DNA of 64,000 nucleotides from Brachionus plicatilis (GCA_010279815.1 QEOQ01000626.1:652018-716017); one strand, 5' to 3'. Shown: positions 38,058 to 49,600, counted from the first letter of the stretch. Notes: generated by a model not told the origin, from the letters alone. Numbers and translations: made by a program.

Positions 38058-38084
38058 GTTAGTTATTTTTTGACATTTTTAATA

Positions 38085-41000
38085 ATGCGCCCATTTCAAA
38101 ATGTTTGGCGAAACATGGCACACAAAAAATCAAGCATCTATTCAATAATTAGAAAATCTGATAAAATAAACCTAAACATAGCTCGCTATCTGAGGGATTC
38201 GACTAAACTATCAAGTCACTTGATTGATAAAAATGATATAGATCACAAAGAACATAAATCTCAGGTATATTGGATCTTTAATATCAAAAATATTTTCATG
38301 GACCAATTTTTTAGTTAAATGGTGAAGTGGAAGCACTGGGTTACAATGGAACAGCTATTTTAAACTACATCCAAGTACCATTTTTGGGCCTTGGTCAAAA
38401 ATATAGCAATATTTACAATTATTTGAGCACATTTGTATCATCAAAAAAAGAGCCACAAAAGCCTCTAGCTGATATTCCCATAAAGTATGAAATCAAACCA
38501 ATTTCATTAAAAGATACATCTGCACAAACAACAATTCTCATACCCAAAAAAAGTGTTCCATGTGCCCAAGCAGAGTTATCTTTGGAGAATAGGACAGTGC
38601 AACTGTGCGATTCGATTGAAAAAGCCACATCTATTTTGCTTCAATCAACATTGATATCAGACCTATTTAAACTTTTGTACCAGAATCCTCAAGATGTCAC
38701 AGATATAATATACAGACGCCATAGGAGAATTATCAATGCCTTGATTAGGATACGAGATAGGGCCTATGAAAAAAACGACAAACTGCTTTATGGAAACATA
38801 AACCAATGTTTGGCAATAATTGGCTATGTTGATCATGACTCAATCAAGCACAAGGGTATAAATATACTGGCTCTTGATGGAGGGGGTAATTGTTCTTTGT
38901 CTGTTTTGGTATTGATTAATTTTTGACTGATTTCAGGAGCCAGGGGATTTGTTACCATTGAAATTTTAAAAAATTTGGAAAAATTGTGTGACAAGCCGAT
39001 TCATAAGATATTCGACTATATTTGTGGAACAAGTACTGGTGCTGTTCTGGCTGCTCTGGTTGGAATTTACAAGCTGCCTCTAGACGAGATAGAAAGGCAG
39101 TATAAGCATTTTATTAAAGAAATTTTTTCGACTAACAGAGCCACTGGAATTGGAAATTTGATGATGACATATGCGTACTATGACACCAAAGTATGGGAGA
39201 ACATGCTAAAGTAAATTATTTTTCTTTATTTTAAAGTAAATCTGCAAAAATATTTTAATTTAAAAAAAGTTTACTAACAAGAAGGATTGTGAATTTTTAT
39301 AAAATCCTTAAAAAATTATTAGCCGTGGAAATGATTCTTTTAAATTGATTAAATTTGACAAAATTAAACCTTTTAAACTATGATGGTGAAAAACAGCATC
39401 AAACAAAATATGCTTTACTAAATTGAAAAAATGAATAATTGATTTTAATTTATAAGGAATTACTGATGATAGAATAAAATATCAATATTTTGCGATCTCT
39501 TTGGAAATTGTTTATGCAATTATTAAATTTAATTTATTTAAATGTTAAAATAAGTTTAAATATTTTAGGCGATTGTAAATTATAAAAAAATTGAATAAAA
39601 TTTAAATTTAAATCTAAATCAACATTCAATTTGATAAAAAAATAGTCAATTAATTGATAATTTTTTATCGCGATGTTTGTATGAAAATTCACAATGTTAA
39701 TTAATGACACAAAATCAATTTATATTTCATTAGAATTTTCATTTGTGATCTATTGAAAAAAGTATATTTTTGTACTATTGAATCATTAGAATGATGGTCT
39801 GACAAGAGTTAAGAAAATTTGTATTTATTTCATACAAAAAAAAAACTAGTTGAAAATTTTTGATTATAGTTCATTTATCATTTAATTTCTAACATAGCCT
39901 TGTTGAGCTTTACAATTTTTTTTGTCTAAATTCCGCTGTTTTTTCTTTCTCTTGTATAAAATATGCATTAATATGCCACTAATATGATGTTCATCAATAG
40001 ATTGATCAACCAACTTTAAAATTTTCTTTGATAAGTCAACATTTAAGATGAGAAAAATATAAGTATCCATTTTCATATTATGGCAATGTGTTAAGGGTTT
40101 AAATATATTAATAAAATATTTAATTGATTTTAATAATCAGTATAGATTTTAAGTTAATTTTGGATTTCGTAAATATTTTTTTCCATTTTTAAGATTTAAA
40201 AAAAAGTTTTAAATCCAGCAATCAAAAATTATTTAAAAGAATTATACAAAAATGATTTTTTAAAATTAATTCGAATCTTTGATTTGAAAAAAAGGCATAA
40301 TATTTTTAATTTTTGTTTATTTAAAATTTAGAAATTTAAATAAATCATTATTAAATTAAAATTAAAACTTAATTTACCGAATGTTAAATTAAACTTATTA
40401 ATTGTTGTTTTTTTTAATTTTATCAAGTATTTCTTATTTTTCATTAAAGTGACTTTATTTTAATCATTCAACATGATCGGTAAATTTATATAGACAGAAC
40501 TTTTGTATTTTTTCTTAAAAACTGTGAAAATTCAAGTCTCTTTTTTTTCACGTGCTTCTTTAAAGTCAAAAGCAGAAATATACTTTTGAATTATTTTAAA
40601 AATATTCAACAATTCCATTTTTTATAAGAACATTTCAAAATTGTTTAATCATTCTGTTTAAAGGTAAATTTTTAGGAATTAAGAGGTATTTTTTCTTGTT
40701 GCCATCTCATCTCTACCCCTTTATCTTCAGTGGATATTTAATTTCACATTCGAAACAAATAATTTTATTTTCAAAATAACAACAAATAAGTTTTATTAAA
40801 TGAAAAGCAATTTAATATTATTAAATATTTCATTCTATATTTGTGCAGAAAATTGGTCACGAGCATTTATTTTTTGTTAACAAAAAATAAAAATTGATTA
40901 TCAAAAATTTTTAAATTTTTTTTATATTCATCAGTCTTTAATGACAAGGAAACAAGCCTATTGATTATGACGAAAACAAATTAAAATTAAAATTTTTTTC

Positions 41001-42719
41001 TAAAAAATTTTTTAATTTAATAAGACAGGAAAAAAGTTATTAATAAAAAAATTAAAATTTAGATTTAAAATTACTTAAAATATTTGACTAAGAAAATTCC
41101 TTTAAAAACTTATAAAACTAAATTATAATAATCTTAAAATAATTTAAAATTATCTTATAAAAGGATACCTTTTATCAATAAATACTGATATAACATAATG
41201 GAATCTTTAAAGATATCTTGTAATAATCTTATTAACATTTTAATTGAAATATGAGTATTTAAGAAATTTCAGATGATAATTTGATTTTATTGCGAAATCT
41301 CTTTCACGTGTTGCAAAAAAGCTTATTTTCTCTTGGTATCTTCAAAGGCTTTTTAAAAGTTTTAAATCAATTAGAAATTTTACCTTAAACACTGAAATAA
41401 AAAGAAATAAAGATAAACAATACTTTTTAATTTTTGAAATAAAATCTCAAATTTGAAGGTTTCTTTTTTTTACCAACTCCAAAAAAAGATCATGAGCTGC
41501 CTATAATCAGATTTTTTAATTCTTTATAATGAATTTCAATTTTGAAGACATTGTTTACCTTTTCTTATAGGTATTTTAGAAAGTCTTTTTCCCGAAAATC
41601 CCTCTGAGAATCAAGCTTTGTTTTTAAAAATAATTCAAACTACTATTGAATAAAGTTTATTCAAGAAAGCCTTTAAAATATTAATATTTGGAAAAATTTT
41701 TGTTTAATTTGCATTAAGAGAACATTTTTTATATTTTATATTTTATATTATAGTGTGAAGGTTTTAAAAATTGCTTGTTTAAATAAACGCTCACTTTTAT
41801 TTCTTTTCTTCCAATTTTATCTAAATTAATAGTAAAAAACTTTAATTGAAGTTAAATCTTAAAAATTACACTTTTCCAAAAACTGACTGAAAAAAATTTT
41901 TTTAAGAGAAGCGGTGGGAGACACATTGGTAATAAACTCAGCCAAAGAAAAAGATTCTTGTAAAGTAATTAAAACAAAAAGTAAAAAAATTTAAAAGTAA
42001 ATTGCTTTATTTTTATTTAATAAAGATCGCTTTGGTCAGCAATGTTACAACACCAAATCACATGAGAGTATTTCTATTTAGAAATTATAGCATTCCGTCC
42101 TATTCTCAATCGCATTATGATGGTACAATACGTCACCGAGTATGGGAGGCGCTGAGGGCATCAAGCGCAGCTCCGGGATACTACGAAGACTTCAAGCTTG
42201 ATGGATATGTTTTTCATGTACATTCTAAATAAAAAATGCAAAAAAATAAATAAATAATTTTTTTAGGATGGAGGATTACTGGCAAATAACCCTACACCTA
42301 TAGCCCTTCACGAAGTTAAACATCTGTGGCCATCTGCAAAGACTAACTGCATTGTATCAATTGGTAACGGGCGATACAAACCGGAAGGCTATTTAATTAA
42401 CAAAGCCAATTCGATTAGTCTGAGACAAAAGATAACTAGAATCGTTGGTGGTATCTCCTGTACAGAAACCGTCCACAATATGATGCTCGACCTACTGCCC
42501 ACCAAAATTTATTTTCGGTTTAATCCATATTTATCCGAGGAATTTCATTTGGATGAGAATAGACCAATTAAGTGGAAACTGATGCAATTTGAGACTAACA
42601 TGTACATGAGGCGAAATAAATATAAATTTGAAATGGCTGCGAAAAACCTTCTTGTTGCCAAGACTCCTGGCCAAAAGTTTTGCGAAATGTTCCAAAAGCG
42701 ATATTTAAGTCCTATTTGA
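38085..42719 (+). CDS. PNPLA8: Calcium-independent phospholipase A2-gamma-like (patatin-like)
   Basis: Six coding exons (38085-38264, 38315-38885, 38937-39210, 41907-41964, 42026-42217, 42267-42719) join in frame to 575 residues. The patatin fold begins ILALDGGGARGF (oxyanion loop, about residues 248-255) and has the nucleophile elbow GTSTG with Ser283, the RASSAAPGY segment, and catalytic Asp426 in DGGLLANNP. Order and spacing match PNPLA8, which releases fatty acids from membrane phospholipids in mitochondria and peroxisomes. The protein is shorter than the vertebrate one at the N terminus and has no C-terminal SKL-type peroxisomal signal. The start is the first ATG after the acceptor at 38057, which shares its frame. 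AATAAA is at 42858. Five introns are about 50 bases except the third, 2.7 kb. Confidence 0.93.
39211..41906 (+). other. 2.7 kb third intron of the PNPLA8-like gene
   Basis: The donor GTAAAT at 39211 and acceptor TTTTTTAAG ending at 41906 give an in-phase junction inside a conserved segment (ENMLK-EAVGDTLVINSAK). The intron is about fifty times longer than its neighbours. On the minus strand 39882-40076 is an ATG-initiated open frame of 64 codons with no recognised domain. I see no terminal inverted repeats. Confidence 0.55.
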
Positions 42720-43668
42720 AAAAAATTGTGTGTAAAAATAGATAAACTAATTTTGTTAAACCAAGGCCTAATCATTGTAAAATATATTTTTTTAATTTTT
42801 TTTATAGATTTAGATTTTTTTTTAATTTTTTAAATTTGAAATAATTTATTTCAGATCAATAAAAGTGATCGAATTAAAAACAAAATTTTAATCTTTAGTT
42901 GCTGAATAATTGTGTACAGTTATTTAATTGTGTCATGTTATTTATTTTGAAAAAAATACTTTTTCAAGAACTTTGAATAAATGTTAAATAAAAATTATTT
43001 TTAGTTTATGAAGACAAAAAATTTTTGATTTGTTTATTTACTTCAAAGGATTAAATTCTATGTTTTTTTTTGAATCTTCAGACTGTAAGCATTTTTACTT
43101 GTTTTCATAATTTCGAAATTTCACACAAATTTTCAAAACAATAAGAAAAAAAATAAAAATTCTTACAAATTTTATTTCTCGAAGAAAAAAAAGCTTTAAA
43201 CATCAAAATCGAACATCTAAATTTAATAAACATAAAGTCAGACTTTGAAATTTATTATTATTTTAATAATCAACCAAAATATTCAAAAGTTCCAAGGAAT
43301 TTTGAATGAAAAAAATAATATAAAATAATTAGAATTGAAAGCTATTTATAATGTTAAAAAATTGTTAGCGGCTTATCACAGTAGTGAGAAGCTGGAATGC
43401 TACACAGTCTCTCTGGAGAAAATAATAATTAAAAGTCCTTAGTTTAAGTGTTAGTAACTTAATTGTTGCTAGTAGTTGTTACTTCATTAACAAAATAAAA
43501 GAGAATAAAATACGAAATGTTGCTAAGCCTAATTTATAACTGATAAAAAATACTCTTCGTATAAATGGAACAAGACTTTTAGATAAATGTGGATGTGTAT
43601 TCTTAAACTTAAATTTGATAAGACATATTAATAAATTGTTCAAAAAGCACTTTTAACTCTTTTATTAT

Positions 43669-43797
43669 GAGCACCAACAAGTCGTTGACCGCACGTCAAC
43701 AAAGTGGCGCTGCGAACAGGATGCAGCCATATTTGCCGAAGACCTAGTTGATGAGTCAACTATGGTAAACGTCAACAAAATATATAGAAAAAATTAG
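43669..43797 (+). pseudogene. Short coding-like island, possible gene or transposon relic
   Basis: Forty-two open codons of balanced composition (DRTSTKWRCEQDAAIFAEDL) stand out against low-complexity surroundings. The WRCEQD segment faintly recalls FLYWCH-type zinc fingers, but the second Cys and the His ligands are missing, so I do not assign a family. There is no ATG and no clear flanking splice structure. Confidence 0.25.
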
Positions 43798-45666
43798 ATA
43801 AAATCAATTAAAAGTTAGCAGCTTACTTTTTTAATAAATTAAATTAAATTTAAATAAACTTTTATTTCTAATTTTTTTTAGCTTTTATTAGAAAAGTTCT
43901 GAAGATATGTTTGTTGTTGTATAATTGAGTCAAGATTTAACAAGAAATTTTTTTTTAATTAAAATTTCATCAAAGAGTATTTGGATACACAATTATTTTT
44001 TGATAAAATAATCAAGTGAAGCATGACAATTTATTATTTTTAAATAACGCTAAAATAAGTAAAATATCAAGTTGAATTTTTGCTTTTTTGAAATTAATTT
44101 TTTTTTTAGATCAAAATTTCTTTAAATAATTAATAATTAAAAGTTTAATTTCTTCCTGAAAATTCATTTAAATGAAAACGGTTTTGTTGAATTTTTCGTA
44201 ACAAGCCTGATTTGCATCACATAAAAAATTAAATCTAGTTGGAAATACCATTTTTTTAAAAAGTAACATTCTGACACCCAAAATCACCTGAAAATAATGG
44301 TGACATTTAAAAAATAAAAATGTTTACACCCTAAATCCTTAAAAATTTTGTTTGCTAAAACTGGATTATCAGCAATTTTTTTCAAAAATTTACTTTCAAG
44401 ATGAATACGTCGACTTGGAAAAAATAATTTTATTCTAGAATAAATAAATTATTTTCAATTAAATTTAAAAGAAAATAAATTTAAAAATTAACTATAAATT
44501 TTCTATGTTAAATTGAAATTTTCTTGACAAAATATTTACCGTCTTTTGAAAATTTCCGGGAACTGCTTTTCTGGCTATTTCATCTGCAAAGAGCTTTGCT
44601 TTCAGAACTAGGCTATAACTATGACAATAACATCGATTAAAACATAAAATGTCACAAAATTGAATTCAGAATTTTATTTGTTTTAAAAACTTCTATTAAT
44701 TAAGTTTTATTAAAATGACATATTTTAACTAAAAGGTAAAAATTGGGGTGAGCTGCAAGTTTTTTTTATCGAAATTAAAGATTATTAATTCAAGAAACAT
44801 TATAAAACCATCTTATTAGAATGATATGTAAATAAATCGAGGTCAGTTTTTTTATAAAGAAATTAAAAGAAAATTCTATTTACACAAATTCCAAAAATTT
44901 CTAATAAATAATCCAGGAGAGTTTAAGAAATTGTAAGTTTTCGGCTTTAATTCAAATATTTTATCCGAAGCATTCAATTACAATTAAAATAAGAGAAAAA
45001 TTTTAATTTTTTAATGAAGCCTTTCTAAATTTTTTTATTAATATCACCCTTAAATAGAAAAAAAAAATTTTAATTTATTCCTTTGTTACTTCGGGATAGG
45101 AAAAATTAAAACAATCCTCAATTCATAATCACATTCAATATTTTACTAAAAAATAAAAAAATTTAAGCTTTAAAATATCAAAAAAATTGTTTCTAGATTT
45201 AACCATTTTTATTTGAATTCAATATTTGAATTTATTTTTATATTTTTTTATTCGAAAAAAATATTTGCCATACAAATTTTTAGAGTTCATTTTTGTCGAA
45301 ACAAAAAAAAAAAACAAGCTCAAGAATATTTTATGCCAAATAAAAAATCATTATTTATTCATTTATTTTTTCTTAGCAAAAAAATTTAATTTATTTTAAA
45401 TCTTTGAATTTTATGAAAAAAAATTTTTAAAAATTTATTTTAAAAATAATTATTTAAAAAAAAAAATCCAATTAATTATTCTAAATAGATAAAAAAACTA
45501 AAGAATAGAAAATTAATTGCCTCTGATTGATTAACCTCTTAAAAATGAACCAAATTGAAAATTCGTTGTCGACCATTGATTAAATCATGGCGAATTTATA
45601 AAATTTAAAATAATTGTCCTAATCAAATTAAGATACCTAAGAGGCCTCTAGCTAAAAAATGACCTG

Positions 45667-45740
45667 ACCAAGACGGCCGAGTGTGTTTCCTTGAGATGCT
45701 AGATACTTCTAGGCTCGCACGAGAGTCCAATACTCTCCAC
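45667..45740 (+). repeat. tRNA-like segment (class II), probable SINE head or tRNA pseudogene
   Basis: CGGCCGAGTGTG matches most of an RNA polymerase III A box. About 50 bases on, GAGAGTCCAATACTCTC forms a five-pair stem with a seven-base loop like a T arm, with a weak B box. Between them lie a stem around GCTAGA/TCTAGG and a short hairpin CTCGCACGAG like a long variable arm, as in Ser or Leu tRNAs. The T loop departs from the TTC consensus, so it is not a functional tRNA. CAAGACGGCCG (45669-45679) is repeated in inverted form at 45788-45798. Confidence 0.4.
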
Positions 45741-46009
45741 AAGAGCTAATACTCTCCACTAATAAATAAATAATTGCGGGCTGAACCCGGCCGTCTTGTG
45801 AGTCGGTTGCGGCACTTGTTTACAAATCACTCGATGACACACATGCCCCAACAAATCCATATCTATTTACAGCGCGCTACTCTATTAAATGTGCCACTGG
45901 CACACACACTAGTCTAGAAAAACTTTTTTTATAGATTTAATCTTCACAATAAATAAAAAAAAATTAAAAAAAAAAAAATTTTAAAAAAATTTAAAATTAA
46001 ATTTAAAAA

Positions 46010-47401
46010 TTATATGAATTCATATTTTAAGTATCGAACACAAATACTGGGTATTTTGAGTGCATCGATCAGCTTTTTATCATTTAGAACGTAATCGATG
46101 TTGCTGAATTCATTTTTAATTCTTGTCCTGCACAGCATCTGCAGCGACCAAGGACTGTCCACCGACTCTTTGTAAATGTCAAGAATGTGCTTTTTGGCAG
46201 ACGACTGCTCGGCCATTGGTCTGGCACAAGTTGCCAAGCTAAACTTGCGCTCGAACCACTTTTGAACAAACTTTTTGCTCACGTCCAACTGGGAGCTGTA
46301 GATGGCAAGCGCAAACAAGTACAGCATTCGCAGCCTCAGCGAGTCCAAGTCTTCTTTTTTGCATACATTGTGCAAAATTTGAAAATTTTCAAAAATCAAA
46401 CCAAGAAACAAAAGGATGCAGTGGTTTAGAATGTTTGACGCTTGGTCAAAGTTGATGTCAGTGCTTTCCTGGCATGCATTGAACATGGTCAGTATGTTTG
46501 GCAGCGCGACCACTCTTTTGTCGAAGCACTTGTGTTTGATCATGAGAATAAAGCACTCTAAATTGTAGCTGAACATGGCACAGTCCATTGCTTTGACATG
46601 GTGCTTGAGCTGGCCATAGAAATCCTTCAGGTCTTTTGAGTTTATTTTGAGGCCTATTTGAAAAAGCTTGACCACAAAGTCCAAATTGTGGCTGTACTTG
46701 ATGGCCAAGTACAAGTAGCTGTTTCTCTTTGATTCCACTTGGGTAAAGTCTATTATTGAGGCGAGGCTCTTGGAGTCAAAGTACCGCAGCAGTATGTTCA
46801 GAGCTCGCATGTTTCCTTGGACACAGATGTCCTTGAGCACAAAGTGGCTGATGTGGGAGCCGCTTTTGACCAGCAGCTCGAATATTTCCCAGTGCTTTTT
46901 GGTGTAGGCGACAGTGAGCGCGCTCCTGTGCACCAAGTCCTCCAGATGCAGATCGGCCAGTCCGCTTGACAAAATGATCATTATGGGCTCTTTGGAGTTG
47001 TTCTCGGAGGCCAGGTGAATGGCGGTTTTTCCGTCTGTGTCCTGGCAATTCAGGAACTCTTTGGTGAGCAGATCGGTGTTGTTGTTGTTGGAGAAGGTGT
47101 TTTTCTCGACCAGGTAGCGCACTATTGCGGTCGAGTTGTTCAGGGCAGCGTAGTGGAGAGCGGTGCGACCGTAGTTGTCTTTGAGGAACTCGTTGCAGCC
47201 GAATTTTATCAGGAGCTGAACCAGGCCGTAGAAATTTTTCATGCACGCAATGTGGAGCAAATTTTGGCCATGCTCGAACTTGACGTTCAGATTGACGCCC
47301 ATTTTCAGCAGGCACACCGCCAGCTCGAAGTCGCCGTTCACACAAGCGTGATAGAACTCGTTTGTGTAGTACTGCTGCGACTTAAAATGTTTTTCCAGCA
47401 T
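46010..47401 (-). CDS. Ankyrin-repeat and SOCS-box protein (ASB-like), intronless
   Basis: One 463-residue open frame from an ATG. Residues about 15-200 form five or six ankyrin repeats (GQNLLHIACMKNFYGLVQLL, YGRTALHYAALNNSTAIVRY, GKTAIHLASENNSKEPIMII). The C terminus is a SOCS box: an elongin-BC-binding element SPWSLQMLCRTRI (from about 416) and a Cul5-box-like element IPSICVRYLKY. ASB proteins are substrate receptors of cullin-5 ubiquitin ligases. The middle, about residues 200-410, is helical and unassigned. The first two thirds of the gene are markedly richer in G+C than the rest of the window, enough to open long shadow frames on both strands. No introns are seen, unlike most neighbours, which fits a retrogene or transfer but proves neither. 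An N-gap lies 25 bases upstream. Confidence 0.87.
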   Translation of the reverse strand: MLEKHFKSQQYYTNEFYHACVNGDFELAVCLLKMGVNLNVKFEHGQNLLHIACMKNFYGLVQLLIKFGCNEFLKDNYGRTALHYAALNNSTAIVRYLVEKNTFSNNNNTDLLTKEFLNCQDTDGKTAIHLASENNSKEPIMIILSSGLADLHLEDLVHRSALTVAYTKKHWEIFELLVKSGSHISHFVLKDICVQGNMRALNILLRYFDSKSLASIIDFTQVESKRNSYLYLAIKYSHNLDFVVKLFQIGLKINSKDLKDFYGQLKHHVKAMDCAMFSYNLECFILMIKHKCFDKRVVALPNILTMFNACQESTDINFDQASNILNHCILLFLGLIFENFQILHNVCKKEDLDSLRLRMLYLFALAIYSSQLDVSKKFVQKWFERKFSLATCARPMAEQSSAKKHILDIYKESVDSPWSLQMLCRTRIKNEFSNIDYVLNDKKLIDALKIPSICVRYLKYEFI

Positions 47402-47425
47402 TTTATTTCGAATTTTTTTTAAGAA

Positions 47426-47462
47426 NNNNNNNNNNNNNNNNNNNNNNNNNNNNNNNNNNNNN
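47426..47462. other. Assembly gap (37 unknown bases)
   Basis: A run of N sits immediately upstream of the ASB-like start codon and next to T-rich simple sequence. The true length is unknown, so the promoter of the ASB-like gene and any link to the coding-like fragments at 47710-48047 cannot be read. Confidence 0.98.
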
Positions 47463-47709
47463 TTTTTTTTTCTATTTTTTTGTTGTTATTGTTTGAAATA
47501 ATTTCTTATTTGAAAATTTGTTCTTTTGTTTGTGTTTTTGGAAACACTATAGTCGTCGAATGTGATTTGATGTAAGTGCGTGAGTGCTACCAGAAAAGCA
47601 ATAAATACCATAAAATAAAAGCTATTTAATACTTTGATTAAAATTTATTTTCTTATAACAAAAACAAATTCGTTTAAATGTTTATCTAAATTTAAATGAA
47701 CAATAGAAT

Positions 47710-48047
47710 TCAAGTTGGCGAACACAAATCCTCAAAGAAATTTGGCCATTCTACTTTATGTAAATCACCCACATGCACCATTGTTTATTTACTATAAGCA
47801 AATTTTAGAAAATAGTAATTAAAGGTAAGAATGAGCTGGCTGTAAAGATAAATATTTGACTACCTTTAATTCACAAGGATGTTTTCTATGAAACTAAATA
47901 TGGTCTATTTCCGCCACAAATGCTTGTGCCAATCTGCTCAATAATTTTGCTAAATTGATCCTCAACTCTAGCAGTGGAAAACTTTTGACTTAAATATTTT
48001 TTATCTGGTCTCACACGACTTTTGGGCGCAATTTGATACAAAATTTT
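47710..48047 (-). pseudogene. Two coding-like fragments of an unrecognised gene
   Basis: On the minus strand, 48047-47886 is an open frame of about 53 codons with balanced composition (YLSQKFSTARVEDQFSKIIE, then GTSICGGNRPYLVS) ending in TAG. Further downstream, 47781-47710 runs from an ATG through VGDLHKVEWPNFFEDLCSPT to a TGA. Both stand out from the surroundings. I see no good splice pair that joins them and recognise no family. They may be exons of a gene truncated by the nearby gap, or a decayed gene. Confidence 0.35.
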
Positions 48048-49379
48048 TTATTAAATTAATTAATTTATGTTTAACCTATGTGTTTTTTTGTTAATCAATA
48101 ACAAGAAAGAATGAGCTAAAATTTTTGTTTTCTTTGTACTTATTTTTTTTTTAATTTATATATTTAATATAAAAGATTTACATAAAAAATTTTGAAGAGA
48201 AAAATTATTTTTCCCCTAGGATTTTATTTTTAAAATAAAATTTTTTAAATTATAACATAGACAAAAAAAGTTATTTTCTTTACTAAAATTTCCATATGAG
48301 TTTTTGATAAAACTTACTTTTTTATAAGACCATGAAATATGAAAGAATAAAAAACAATTATGTCACTTTGATAAATAAAACTAAATATTTATTCTAAGCC
48401 ATAATTTATATTAAGTTATTTTAGAACTAGAAATAGTTGTTTTTCCATCCATGTTTTAGAAATTTTTTTTTATTTATTTTTTTTAATTTTAAATGATTTA
48501 TTTTTATTCTAAATTATATTGACATTTCCAAATGCAAATATTTTAGAGAGAGAGAGATATAGAGCGAAGTTAATTCGAATGGAGCAGGAGAAATTTGTTT
48601 TAAAGGTGCTGAAAAACAAATTAAACTTGTTAAGTCAAAAATTTAATTTTAAAGACTCTGCTCTGCAAGGTCTAGTATGATAAAAAAAATTATAAAAAAA
48701 CTTCAGTAATTAAGATTAAGTAATTAAAGTGCAATAAGGTCCAACATTTATTGTTAATTTCTTGACACAATCTGCAAAAACATAGTATATTTTTGAATGA
48801 TTGTTGCACCTTGTTGTATTTACACAACTAACTTAGAATTATTTGAAAATTTTTTACTATATAATTTTCAATATTATTTTTTATTTAATTATTTACCAAT
48901 TTTTTTTTATTAAATTAGAGAAATATTAGTTAAAATTAATTAGTAAAATTTTAATTAATTAAAATCTTTGATTTAATCATGCACAAGACAATTTAATCAT
49001 TGATATGACGGGTTAAAATGTATCATTTTTTTATCATTTTGTTTCGTGCTGTTAAAGTGAATTGTATGTAACTCTGCTAATTACGAATTCTTATAAAACA
49101 CTTATTTTTAAAGAAATTTAATTTTTTTGACTTTTGTTTTAGAAAATTTTTTCAACCATTCTAGTCTCAACGTTTCTTGTTCATCAAAAAACAGTTTTAA
49201 TTTATTAACTAAAAAAGAGAGTAAATGCAAAATTCACTATAAAAAATTTAAAAATTAAATTCAACTTTTTTTTCAATTAATTTAATTACTAAATAAGGGG
49301 TACTTTGATAGTCAACTTTATTAACAATAGAATATTAAATACCCAACATATGTTTTTGATGCTGTACATAATCTTTTAA

Positions 49380-49600
49380 AATATGTGATAAACTTCTACT
49401 AATACTAGAAAGGAAGCAAACTTCAATTTTATTTTTAAATGAGGTTTTTCTTATCGAAACCATGTAAAGCAATTTTTAATTTTTTTTAATTAAAAAAAAA
49501 TTAAAAGAAAACAATTACATGGTTTCGATGAGAATATCTAAATATAAAAATGAATTTGAAGTTTGCCTTTTATACTAAGAGTTGTAGTCAAAGGTTTACA
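49380..49600. repeat. Long imperfect hairpin / foldback
   Basis: The two arms are inverted copies around a centre near 49490. The best-matched blocks are 49450-49467 with 49515-49532 (CTTATCGAAACCATGTAA, one mismatch) and 49416-49426 with 49556-49566 (GCAAACTTCAA). Weaker similarity continues outward. It has no coding capacity. Confidence 0.6.

Larger units (their letters stand above)
42720..46009. other. Intergenic region between PNPLA8-like and ASB-like genes
   Basis: Mostly A+T-rich. It holds two short plus-strand coding-like islands (about 43333-43442 and 43669-43797) and a G+C-rich block at about 45650-45920 that contains a tRNA-like segment. A chance minus-strand open frame at 42545-42775 overlaps the phospholipase exon in the wrong strand. 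Confidence 0.5.

Noticed and set aside
38058..38084. Starting the phospholipase at the non-ATG codons upstream of 38085
   Set aside because: The frame is open back to the acceptor at 38057, but there is no ATG before 38085; the upstream part is more likely 5' UTR.
39882..40076. 64-codon ATG-initiated frame in the large PNPLA8 intron
   Set aside because: It is Lys-rich, has no recognised domain, homologue or control signals, and frames of this size are common by chance in this window; retained only as a remark.
43681..43780. Possible hammerhead ribozyme near GTTGATGAGTCAAC
   Set aside because: The TGATGAG string invites the comparison, but the conserved GAAA after stem II is absent, the CTGATGA core is altered, and I cannot form the three stems. 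GTTGATGAGTCAAC is better explained as a small palindrome.
46776..47345. Minus-strand open frame of 189 codons overlapping the ASB-like gene
   Set aside because: It is a shifted frame within the ankyrin coding exon, rich in Arg/Gln and without domain structure; it exists because the exon is G+C-rich and lacks A+T stops. The same holds for the plus-strand frame 47015-47422.
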